64,000 bases of DNA from Candidatus Scatomonas merdigallinarum (GTDB lineage: Bacteria; Bacillota; Clostridia; Lachnospirales; Lachnospiraceae). The stretch is taken from assembly GCA_018716305.1 (NCBI GenBank), contig DVKB01000005.1, positions 46,869-110,868 of the forward strand, given 5' to 3'. The position numbers were made by a program, and so were the translations under genes. The notes under the pieces were generated by a model. It saw only the letters and a program-made list of their open reading frames with translations, had not been told where the DNA came from and did not search any database. Shown piece after piece: positions 8,979-16,759 of the stretch (positions within the stretch are counted from its first letter, which is position 1; each line of letters begins with the position of its first letter).

Positions 8979-10793
8979 TCAGGCTTTAACATCTGGCTTT
9001 ACAGCGTCCGGTTCTTGGCCGCCGCCCTGCATAAACAGCATAGACATCATCATCGGAACGCAGACAATGATGGGAAATGCGTACCGGATCGCCAGCACCG
9101 GGCCCAGCAGCATTGTTCCCCAAAACGCGAAAACCATCAGCAGCGGGAGCATCAGCTTATATTTTCTTCTGATCAGCAGACCGCTTCCCACAAACACTAA
9201 AACCAGGAACGGAAAAGCTTCATTTAAAATTACTGATAACACCGGTATCTTTTCGTGTGTAAGCTGTTCGGATACTCCCCGCAGATATTCGTCATAGGCT
9301 GGGAACAAAGAGTTTCTGGAAATATTTAATATATTCTGTCCGTTATCCAGCCAGGCGCCGTCATACAAGATAAATTCAACCCAGTACGGCGTATAGTCTG
9401 TGTAAAAATAGCCGCAGCTCAAATATAAAAAGGCGTCTACGTAAGCTGAAATATTTTTAATCCCTATGGAAAGCCATACTTTAAAAAACGGCAGCGGATC
9501 TTCTCTGAACTGTTCCGCGTTAAATCCTTCCTTTACCGTATCTGAGGTAACATTCAGATACTGATTCACATATTCTTCAGGAATATACTCGTAGACCGTA
9601 TCTTTCTCTTCCTGCGTAACATGATCCGGATCTTGAGTCAAAACTCTTGCGATCTGCTGTATGGGGACGCTCAGTGCTTCCCTTGGATTGGCTGGTTCCA
9701 CTCCCAGCCCGTTTGAAATTGGGCCGGTAAAAATATTCACCGCCACCGCGGCAGACAGGAAAGTCAAAAGACATTTCTTTCTGAACCCGCGCAGACAGAG
9801 CACCAGCACAATCCCCATGAGATACAGAATATAAATGCCCTGATTCCTGAACAGACACATGAGAATACACCATGCAATAAATCGGATTACATTTAATTTT
9901 GATCTGAAAAAATTCCGCGAATCCGTAATCAGCCCTACTGTCTCCACCATCACCAGCAGGAAAAAACCGGCAAAAATTGTATCCTTCGTGGTCAGGCATA
10001 CCCAGATCTGCACAATAGGGTTCACTGCCAAAAACAAAAACGAAAAGACGCGCACAGCCGCGGGGATTCTGTAAGACCGCATTCTTTTCAATACATAGGC
10101 GAATACGGCAGCCATAAATGCCATCTGGATCAGCGTATAAAGCATCAGCCCCATATTATAGTCATTGGTCAGCCATTTCCCGAAAATAAAACAGCCGTTC
10201 AGCAGCCATGTATGCAGCAGAGGATGATGCGCGCTCAGCCCCTGTCCGCCAATGATCTGAAGGACCTGCGGATACGCGTCATAGGAATAAATTCCCGGAA
10301 ACACAGCTAAAAATGCCGGTATCCAGCATATTATAATCAAAATAAAATAGCATAACAGCTGATGCCTCTCATAAAATTTCCAGAATCCTGACTTTCCGGA
10401 AATCTCAAACCGCAGAGACAGCGTTTCCAGTTTTGTATAGATAAACGTCAATGCCAGCCAAAAGACAAGGGCAGTCACTGCGATTCCTGTATACAGGCTG
10501 ATTTTTTTTAAGTTCAGATGGCCTGTGGCGTAAAATTCTGTTCCAACCCGATAGCAAGTCCCCAAAATCACTGCCGGGAGTATACTGACAATTCTGGTTC
10601 TCTTTGTACTGTGACGGAACACCCAGGAAAAAGCCAGGAACGCGGCTAAAAATACCATCAGCGCCGTTACGCTGTTTGCCTTAATGCACCCTTCCGCCTG
10701 AAATACATAGGGCTCTGTCAACCCCCATGCAAACACATACGCCAGGATCGCCATGATTATTTTTTCAACTAAAATACTCCTCTTATTCGACAT
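8979..10793 (-). CDS. Polytopic membrane protein, DUF6020/GT-C-like
   Basis: 604 residues with about 11-13 hydrophobic segments spread over the whole length. The region FPGIYSYDAYPQ (about residue 170) followed by HHPLLHTW (about 192) is characteristic of DUF6020 membrane proteins, which are thought to be GT-C-type enzymes using lipid-linked sugars, although I know of no proven activity. The start ATG has AGGAGA six bases upstream, and that site overlaps the stop of the preceding GT2 gene (10-nt gap), so the two are translationally close and cotranscribed. An outer-face glycosyltransferase role fits the locus but is an inference. Confidence 0.72.
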   Translation of the reverse strand: MSNKRSILVEKIIMAILAYVFAWGLTEPYVFQAEGCIKANSVTALMVFLAAFLAFSWVFRHSTKRTRIVSILPAVILGTCYRVGTEFYATGHLNLKKISLYTGIAVTALVFWLALTFIYTKLETLSLRFEISGKSGFWKFYERHQLLCYFILIIICWIPAFLAVFPGIYSYDAYPQVLQIIGGQGLSAHHPLLHTWLLNGCFIFGKWLTNDYNMGLMLYTLIQMAFMAAVFAYVLKRMRSYRIPAAVRVFSFLFLAVNPIVQIWVCLTTKDTIFAGFFLLVMVETVGLITDSRNFFRSKLNVIRFIAWCILMCLFRNQGIYILYLMGIVLVLCLRGFRKKCLLTFLSAAVAVNIFTGPISNGLGVEPANPREALSVPIQQIARVLTQDPDHVTQEEKDTVYEYIPEEYVNQYLNVTSDTVKEGFNAEQFREDPLPFFKVWLSIGIKNISAYVDAFLYLSCGYFYTDYTPYWVEFILYDGAWLDNGQNILNISRNSLFPAYDEYLRGVSEQLTHEKIPVLSVILNEAFPFLVLVFVGSGLLIRRKYKLMLPLLMVFAFWGTMLLGPVLAIRYAFPIIVCVPMMMSMLFMQGGGQEPDAVKPDVKA

Positions 10794-10803
10794 ATATCTT
10801 CTC

Positions 10804-12093
10804 CTAATCCTGCTTTCTCACCATCTTTTTCATTTTATCTATGATCGCCCGCACCGGCGCTGTCAGTTTCCAGCTGGCGGAAGACAGAATGGTATTCAGA
10901 TCCCCCGCTAATTTTTGATTGAGACTGTCCCGCATAGATATTTCTTCTCTGAGCTGCGCAGTTTCTCTTTCTCTTTCCCGGATCTGCCTTCTATAGTCTT
11001 CCAGTTCATTTTCCAGCTTAAAAATATGCTGCCGGGTCAGATTCAGCCAGTGCTCCTGTCCCCTGATCTTTTCTTCGTATTTTTGCGTATACAGATCATT
11101 AAAGATGTGCTGTCCCGTATATTTCCCGCATTCAATCGTTGAAAAATTATATTTTTCTTTCAGCAATTTTGAAAACCGCTCATCCGCCAGCATTTCTTCT
11201 AATTTCAGCAGGCCTAACGCCTGCGGGCAGTGTGAACCGTGGATCGGCCTGCAGAGCAGAAAGGCCTTTTCGCAGGCCAGCTCCTCCGGGCTTCTGGAAT
11301 CCGGGCATACAAACATTTCCTGAAAAGCACGTAAAAACAGTTCGTCATCCATGTCATCAAAAAAATGATACCGGATAAACATATGCTCGTTAAAAAACCG
11401 GATATTGTGCATTTCTGAATCGCTGCTGACATTGACCTCCGGGTCGGAAACTCTCCTGTAGTAAACCAGCGATTCCTCTAGAATCCCAAATGAATACCGC
11501 TTGGCAAAACGCACCCACCATTCAAAATCCATCCCCTGAATATAAAACAGGCTGTGCCGGCCGATTTGAGAAAACGCTTCATATGTGACCAGCGAAGATG
11601 GATTGTTCAGCCGGTTTCCATAAAAGAAAAAGAATCTGAGCCAGTATTCCCTGGATTCCGTACTGGACGAATACAATTTCTTCAGTTCCGGCATTTTATC
11701 ATCTATTACATGGCCCTGCTCATCGATCAGCGTAACCCAGGTGAAGCAGCCCTGATGCCGGGGATGCTGCCGAAGATACTCTAATTGTTTTTTGAGTTTA
11801 TCCGCGTCCCAGATATCATCGCTGTCTATGATGGCAATATATTCTCCCTTAACCTTAGAAAATCCTACGTTGGTGGCATGGGCTATATGGCAGTTTTCCC
11901 CCAAAGAATAATACTCAATCCTGGAATCGGAAAATTCCGAAACAATAGCCTCTGTGCTGTCTGTAGAACCATCATTAACAATAATAAACTGTAGATTCTC
12001 ATAGGTCTGATTCAAAACACTCTCGATACTTTTCCTGATGAACTTTTCCGCATTGTATGCCGTCATAACCACACTGATCAGCGGTGCATCCAT
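10804..12093 (-). CDS. GT2 family glycosyltransferase, paralogue of the gene at 3164
   Basis: 429 residues. Same layout as the enzyme at 3164-4444: PLISVVMTAYNAEKF, VNDGSTDS, IDSDD near residue 90, FFFFYGNRLNNPSS, MDFEWWVRF, YRRVSDPEVNVSS, then a charged coiled coil and the end motif SASWKLTAPVR. The two proteins align almost end to end with high identity in the catalytic half and divergence in the coiled coil, indicating an older duplication with possible change of acceptor. Cytoplasmic, sugar unknown. It has its own promoter and precedes the DUF6020 gene by 10 nt. Confidence 0.85.
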   Translation of the reverse strand: MDAPLISVVMTAYNAEKFIRKSIESVLNQTYENLQFIIVNDGSTDSTEAIVSEFSDSRIEYYSLGENCHIAHATNVGFSKVKGEYIAIIDSDDIWDADKLKKQLEYLRQHPRHQGCFTWVTLIDEQGHVIDDKMPELKKLYSSSTESREYWLRFFFFYGNRLNNPSSLVTYEAFSQIGRHSLFYIQGMDFEWWVRFAKRYSFGILEESLVYYRRVSDPEVNVSSDSEMHNIRFFNEHMFIRYHFFDDMDDELFLRAFQEMFVCPDSRSPEELACEKAFLLCRPIHGSHCPQALGLLKLEEMLADERFSKLLKEKYNFSTIECGKYTGQHIFNDLYTQKYEEKIRGQEHWLNLTRQHIFKLENELEDYRRQIRERERETAQLREEISMRDSLNQKLAGDLNTILSSASWKLTAPVRAIIDKMKKMVRKQD

Positions 12094-12135
12094 ACCTTCT
12101 ACCCCCTGACTTCAATTTCCGCGCTAATATAAGTC

Positions 12136-12164
12136 ATCATATCATGACGCGCCGGGTAATGCAA
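12136..12164 (-). promoter_or_regulatory. Promoter of the GT2/DUF6020 operon
   Basis: Minus strand TTGCAT (12159-12164), 17-nt spacer, TATGAT (12136-12141), about 40 nt upstream of the GT2 start and just downstream of the terminator of the SGNH gene. Confidence 0.5.
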
Positions 12165-12167
12165 CAG

Positions 12168-12207
12168 AGGAGCCATACCTGTCCGTGAAAAGATAGGTAT
12201 GGCTCCT
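12168..12207 (-). terminator. Stem-loop terminator after the SGNH hydrolase gene
   Basis: AGGAGCCATACCT (12168-12180) pairs perfectly over 13 bp with AGGTATGGCTCCT (12195-12207), loop 14 nt, starting 10 nt after the SGNH stop. The minus-strand exit tract is CTGTTGC, poor in U, so termination may be incomplete. Confidence 0.55.
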
Positions 12208-12217
12208 CTTTATCTGC

Positions 12218-13948
12218 TCAGCTAAAAACCGCCCCGTAGCACTGGTCCTCTATGAGACTGCCGCTCTCATCATAGATCCGGAAATAAGTCCAATAATACC
12301 CCTGATGCGGCGGCTGCCATGTCGTCCAGAAAGCACTTCCAACGTCCAGTGTCTGCAAACCGGTTCCGTAGATCCACGGATGCGGATCCCCGGAAACATA
12401 TTTTCCGCAGTCCAGGATCAGCAGTTCATATCGATATTTCTGCCCCGGATTTATATTCGTGCTGACTCCAATGAGCCATCCCCCTCCGGAAGGATCAGGT
12501 CCCTGATATTTTCCGTTAATATAGACCGGATAATTTCTGTTCACCGCAAAATTAATTGTTTTAGAAACTATTTTCCCATATGAATCTCTCACTTCCACAT
12601 GAAGCCAGTAATTGCCCTTTTTAGGCTGCCACGACGACCAGTTGGAACTGCTCCAGTCGCTGATCAGGTTCCAGCTCAGAGTATCGAGATTATAGGACTG
12701 CCATCGGATTTCTGTCCCCTCATCCGGACTTGAAACCGCCGCGCCGATCTGTATCTCATCTTCCTGATAAATCCAGCTCAATCCCTCGATCGTCACCGGC
12801 CGGACTGCAGCTGTTACCCCTGCTACATCAGAAGCTTCCTCCCCCAACGCATTTCTGGCGGTACAATACAGCCAGTAGCCGCCGCTTTTTTCCGGCCTGT
12901 ACTCAAACTGATTGCTTTCGCTCCACTCGGAAGCGTAGATCCACGCGGCCGTGCTGCAGTCGTATACCTGCCATTGATACTCCATTCCTTCTGTCAAGCC
13001 TGACACAAGATATTCCGCGCGGACAGTACCGCTGTCATTTTGAAGAACCCGGATTCCTTCCGACTTCAGAACCGGCTGATCGTACTGAAGCATATGCCAT
13101 ATTTTATAGGCCCCCTTTTCGTTAATGTGGAGATAATCCGGTCCGCACATATCTTCCTTCTCGTCCAGACCTGACTGTCTTAAATCTACACAGCGGATTC
13201 CGTAATACTGACAGATCTCCACAATAGAATCCGCGTATAAATCTACGTCCTCATTGGTGCTGCTGCTCCACGAACTGATATCCCGGTAATAGGGAGTCAG
13301 GCAGATAATTTCCGCCTGGGGATAATATTCTTTTAACCGCGCCAGGGCAGTCTGGTATGCTGAACAAAATTCCGAAACATTTCCTATGCCCTCGCCGGGT
13401 ACAAATTCACCCACCGGCGTGCTTGCGATATCATTTGTTCCTCCGAAAAACAGGATTATATCAGGCGTTCCGTTATCATCCAGTCTGGCAATTCTCTCTT
13501 CTGCCGCCATACACTGCTTGCTGTTGTATCCGCTGGGCTCTCCTTCCCACCATGCGACTTTTGATCCGCCTAAGGACTCATTTACCCCCAGCCTCATCTG
13601 ATTGTTTTCAATATACCGCATCCACCAGGTTTCTGATACATCCATATACTGACTGCAGTAGTAATAATAATAAATACTCCAGGTGGTATACCCTTCATAG
13701 GTCCCCAGGCTGTCACTTAAAATAGAAACGACTTTTTTGTCTTCACTGTCTTGCGAAAAAATCTCCGGATGATCTGTCTCTCCTTCACGCAGCCACGGGG
13801 GAAAATCGATGTTTTCAATATTCTCCAGATCTTCCTTCTGCCTTTCAGATGCATGCGCCGCAAAGGCAGAAACAGAAAAAATCGCCAGGGTACATCCGCA
13901 CAGAAGAATCATTCGTTTAAGTTTTCTCTTTAATTTCATCGCTGCCAT
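12218..13948 (-). CDS. Secreted SGNH/GDSL hydrolase with tyrosine-rich repeats
   Basis: 576 residues. Signal peptide about 1-33 (LKRKLKRM, hydrophobic core, AHA). SGNH blocks: ILSDSLGTYEG (catalytic Ser in place of GDS), FFGGTNDIAS (Gly and Asn), and DYLHINEKGA (catalytic Asp and His). These enzymes usually remove acyl groups from sugars. After about residue 290 come three tyrosine-rich Ig-like repeats (EYQWQVYD..., EIRWQSYN..., KYRYELLI...), the same repeat type as in the L,D-transpeptidase next door. The start is the first ATG, GGAGG five to six bases upstream. A plausible role is deacetylating wall glycans, possibly counteracting the acyltransferase at 23.8-24.8 kb; substrate not shown by sequence. 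Confidence 0.8.
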   Translation of the reverse strand: MAAMKLKRKLKRMILLCGCTLAIFSVSAFAAHASERQKEDLENIENIDFPPWLREGETDHPEIFSQDSEDKKVVSILSDSLGTYEGYTTWSIYYYYYCSQYMDVSETWWMRYIENNQMRLGVNESLGGSKVAWWEGEPSGYNSKQCMAAEERIARLDDNGTPDIILFFGGTNDIASTPVGEFVPGEGIGNVSEFCSAYQTALARLKEYYPQAEIICLTPYYRDISSWSSSTNEDVDLYADSIVEICQYYGIRCVDLRQSGLDEKEDMCGPDYLHINEKGAYKIWHMLQYDQPVLKSEGIRVLQNDSGTVRAEYLVSGLTEGMEYQWQVYDCSTAAWIYASEWSESNQFEYRPEKSGGYWLYCTARNALGEEASDVAGVTAAVRPVTIEGLSWIYQEDEIQIGAAVSSPDEGTEIRWQSYNLDTLSWNLISDWSSSNWSSWQPKKGNYWLHVEVRDSYGKIVSKTINFAVNRNYPVYINGKYQGPDPSGGGWLIGVSTNINPGQKYRYELLILDCGKYVSGDPHPWIYGTGLQTLDVGSAFWTTWQPPHQGYYWTYFRIYDESGSLIEDQCYGAVFS

Positions 13949-13993
13949 ATATTCCTCCAGCTGTATTTATAAACTCCCATTCAACGACACAAA

Positions 13994-14263
13994 GATGGCA
14001 TGAACGCTCCGAACTGCCATAATTGTATAGAGATGTTGGGGGCAAAAGCCCCCAACTATGATGCCTGCGGATTGTTCCGTGCTGCGCACTCCCACAATCC
14101 TACCTAATATTCGCATATCGTGGGATATGCATCCCACTTTTATGCTCATATTAGGGCGGGTCCCAAAGCCTTAAACCCACTTATGAGCAAGCTCATGTGG
14201 GTTTAGGCCTTTTGACCCTGGCATCATAGCTAAACAATTATTATCTGAAACGTTCATGCCATC
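13994..14263. repeat. 270-bp foldback element with 13-bp terminal inverted repeats (structured RNA or MITE-like)
   Basis: Fills most of the 390-nt space between the SGNH and L,D-transpeptidase genes. Outer arms GATGGCATGAACG (13994-14006) and its exact complement (14251-14263). Nested inside: ATAATTGT 14019-14026 with 14234-14241; CTATGATGCC 14056-14065 with 14220-14229; GGGTC 14158-14162 with 14214-14218. Hairpins branch from this trunk: GTTGGGGGC 14035-14043/14048-14056; GGATTGT 14069-14075/14094-14100 with inner GTGC/GCAC; CCTAATAT 14103-14110/14148-14155 with inner GCATA/TATGC and GTGGGAT/ATCCCAC (14120-14137); TAAACCCAC 14172-14180/14197-14205 with ATGAGC/GCTCAT. The nesting is that of a folded RNA with a multiloop. 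Either strand could be transcribed; the minus strand matches its neighbours. Function unknown. Confidence 0.72.
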
Positions 14264-14338
14264 ATCAAACGATTATTTACTCCATGGATCGAAAACTATG
14301 ATTGCTGTCCTTTCAACCCTGATTTCCCAAAGACCTGT

Positions 14339-16672
14339 TTACACGTTTGGATCGGTGGGATCCCAGTTCTGATTTGGATCTGTAATCCGTATAATCGGCC
14401 CCTGTCCCAGCGGTCCGGGATCCGGACTGTCATAAATATCTACCTGCATTCCCAGAGGGCAGTTGTCATAAATCCATTTCGCGTCTCTCACACATAATCT
14501 GACACAGCCGCTGGATGCAGGGCTTCCTAAAAGGTTATACTGATTTGGATCCAGATTATAGCTGGTCATATTAGATCCCGCAACTGAATGGAATAAAACG
14601 CCTCCAACAATCCGGGTACAATACTGGCCGTATGAAGGACCGATCAGTTCATGCCAGCGGTATTTCGCCAATGTGTGGAAGGTTCCCGTGGGAGTCTCTT
14701 TGCCCGGCAGTCCCACGGAACACGCAAACCGCTTTACGGGAATGATATACCCGTTATTTCCATCCTTAGCGTAGATCGTAACCGTGCAGGTGGTACGGTT
14801 GATCTTTGCCAGATAAGAAGACTGTTTGGGCAGGATCCCGTCAAGGTCAAGCTGTTTTACGTTATTGATATAATAGAATTTATATCCGTTTTCATAATAC
14901 CATCCGTTTTTCCCGAAATCCGACGGATAAATATGTTTGTTTACCTGATCCACCACTGTTCCCTGGGCGTTTGTGATCCTGCAGCAGAATTCATAATCGC
15001 CCACAGCCCACGGAACCCAGCTGATTGCTTTCGGAGTGCTTCCTGTATACAGTGTATCCCATCCGGATCCGTTCCACTGCAGATAGGTAAATGTATAGTC
15101 TTCATGCAGAATGTCTGTTCCGCTGACCGACAGGCTGGCCTGATACCCCACCTGAAGACTGCTGGAAAAGCCAAAGCTGCTGATTCTGTACCCTTTAATT
15201 AAGTATCCGATGGTTTTCTCATAGGTTTTTCCATTGCTTCCCGTAATTACCACATGAATCCAATAGGTTCCGCTGGCTTTCGGCTGCCAGTAGGTATTGT
15301 GCCCTGTCCCGATATTTGACCACTGCTTCGTCTGCAGATCATAAATCTGATACAGATACTGGAGATTCGGGTCATTGGATTCTACATTCTGCTGAATATA
15401 ATAGGTGGCGTAATCCGGTGTATAAACCTGCAGATCCGTTAAATTCACATGGTATGGGTTGACCTGATAAGCAATCGTCGCCTGACTGCTTCCGCCGTCC
15501 TCTGTTCTGGCCTCCACATGGATCCAGTAGGTAGCAAAACGCTCCGGATTCCACACTGCTTCGGAAGACGCTGACCAGTCCTGAATTAAGCCCCAGGTCT
15601 GCTTGTCCAGATCATAATACATCCAGCGGTATTCCAGGCCGCTTCCGTTGGTGCTGCCGCTGATATTAACATGAATTTCTTTTTCACCTTCTGCCGATGT
15701 CTGGATTGATCCCAGTGTAATCGCAGGTTCTTCCGCTATATAACTCAGAAAGCTCTGCTTCAGGATCGTTCCCTCTCCATCATAAATCTGGAAACAGAGA
15801 AGATAGCTTCCCGGTCCGTCTGCCCGATAATCCGCGCTCTGCAAAGTATCCGTCTTTAAAATGCTCTTCCAGTACCGGCCGTCATATGCGAGATATTCAT
15901 AGGTCAGAGGCTGTCCCAGAGGATTATTGACGCTTCCCGTCAATTTTACCGTGGAGGACCAGATCTGCTGTCCCCCTCCCTCTATGGAAAATCCGGCGAT
16001 ATCCGCGCCGGCGACCCGGTATCCCATGGTGCTGGTAATTTCCCGGCCGCTTCCGTCTTCCGCAACTACGTGGATCCAGTAATCTCCTCCTTTGGACGGT
16101 GTCCAAACACAGGAGGTGCCGCCGTTATCCTGAAGCGTATACCAAATCTGGTCAGACAGATCATACAGCATATATGTAAAGGATACATCCTGCATATTTG
16201 TCTCATACCGCGGCCGGATTTCGATTCCGCCGCCTGAAGCCGGATTGGTATCTATTCCGTTCAGACGAAGATAGGCCTGATCCACATGCAGAGTCTGAAA
16301 AGCGTTTGTCTCCTGCCCATTATACTGAACCTGATAAGCTACCAGATAATCTCCAACGGCATCCGGGGTCCACTGAACCTGGATTTCCGGATTCGCGGAA
16401 CGGTAGATCTCTCTCCATGTGGTACCGTCATAATAAATATAACGAAATACCGCGTCCGGTTCCCCGGTTACAGCCGCTTTCCCTTTTAATGTAACCGTGC
16501 TTCCGATTGGAATATTCTGTGAAGGCGTAATCTCCAGCGCCGCGGCACTGGCGCTGGCCGCGGTTTTCTCCGTGACAGCCGCCGGACCGGAAGCGTCTTC
16601 CGCCAGAACGGGAACACTGGTAAACAGCATAAGAAAGCAGAGGAATGCTGCCAGAATTCTTTTTCCCTTCAT
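14339..16672 (-). CDS. Secreted L,D-transpeptidase (YkuD) with six tyrosine-rich repeats
   Basis: 777 residues from ATG 16672, which has AAAGGAG six to seven bases upstream; an in-frame TTG seven codons earlier covers that site and is rejected. Signal peptide 1-24. Six repeats of about 90-100 residues (patterns such as YIYYDGTTWREI, YMLYDLSDQIWYTL, RWMYYDLDKQTWGL, each followed by a W..P...GDYW/GTYW block) occupy about 45-580. A WYYENGYKFYYINN segment, like a single choline-binding-type repeat, precedes the catalytic domain (about 610-760): HELIGPS, LFHSVAG and SSGCVRL with the catalytic Cys. L,D-transpeptidases make 3-3 peptidoglycan cross-links or attach proteins. The repeats are shared with the downstream SGNH protein. 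Confidence 0.9.
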   Translation of the reverse strand: MKGKRILAAFLCFLMLFTSVPVLAEDASGPAAVTEKTAASASAAALEITPSQNIPIGSTVTLKGKAAVTGEPDAVFRYIYYDGTTWREIYRSANPEIQVQWTPDAVGDYLVAYQVQYNGQETNAFQTLHVDQAYLRLNGIDTNPASGGGIEIRPRYETNMQDVSFTYMLYDLSDQIWYTLQDNGGTSCVWTPSKGGDYWIHVVAEDGSGREITSTMGYRVAGADIAGFSIEGGGQQIWSSTVKLTGSVNNPLGQPLTYEYLAYDGRYWKSILKTDTLQSADYRADGPGSYLLCFQIYDGEGTILKQSFLSYIAEEPAITLGSIQTSAEGEKEIHVNISGSTNGSGLEYRWMYYDLDKQTWGLIQDWSASSEAVWNPERFATYWIHVEARTEDGGSSQATIAYQVNPYHVNLTDLQVYTPDYATYYIQQNVESNDPNLQYLYQIYDLQTKQWSNIGTGHNTYWQPKASGTYWIHVVITGSNGKTYEKTIGYLIKGYRISSFGFSSSLQVGYQASLSVSGTDILHEDYTFTYLQWNGSGWDTLYTGSTPKAISWVPWAVGDYEFCCRITNAQGTVVDQVNKHIYPSDFGKNGWYYENGYKFYYINNVKQLDLDGILPKQSSYLAKINRTTCTVTIYAKDGNNGYIIPVKRFACSVGLPGKETPTGTFHTLAKYRWHELIGPSYGQYCTRIVGGVLFHSVAGSNMTSYNLDPNQYNLLGSPASSGCVRLCVRDAKWIYDNCPLGMQVDIYDSPDPGPLGQGPIIRITDPNQNWDPTDPNV

Positions 16673-16759
16673 ACTTGTCTCCTTTCTGATCAATCACTTG
16701 TTTGTCTTTAATCATACTACATTTCTCTTTGCAGGAAAAGTATAAGATGAAATCTTTTC

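Noticed and set aside
3164..12093. Similar GT2 genes as an assembly duplication
   Set aside because: Nucleotide sequences and C-terminal parts differ throughout, so they are genuine paralogues.
13967..14149. 60-codon minus-strand reading frame inside the foldback element
   Set aside because: It is built from the paired arms, has no convincing ribosome binding site and no domain; the RNA/repeat reading explains the sequence better.
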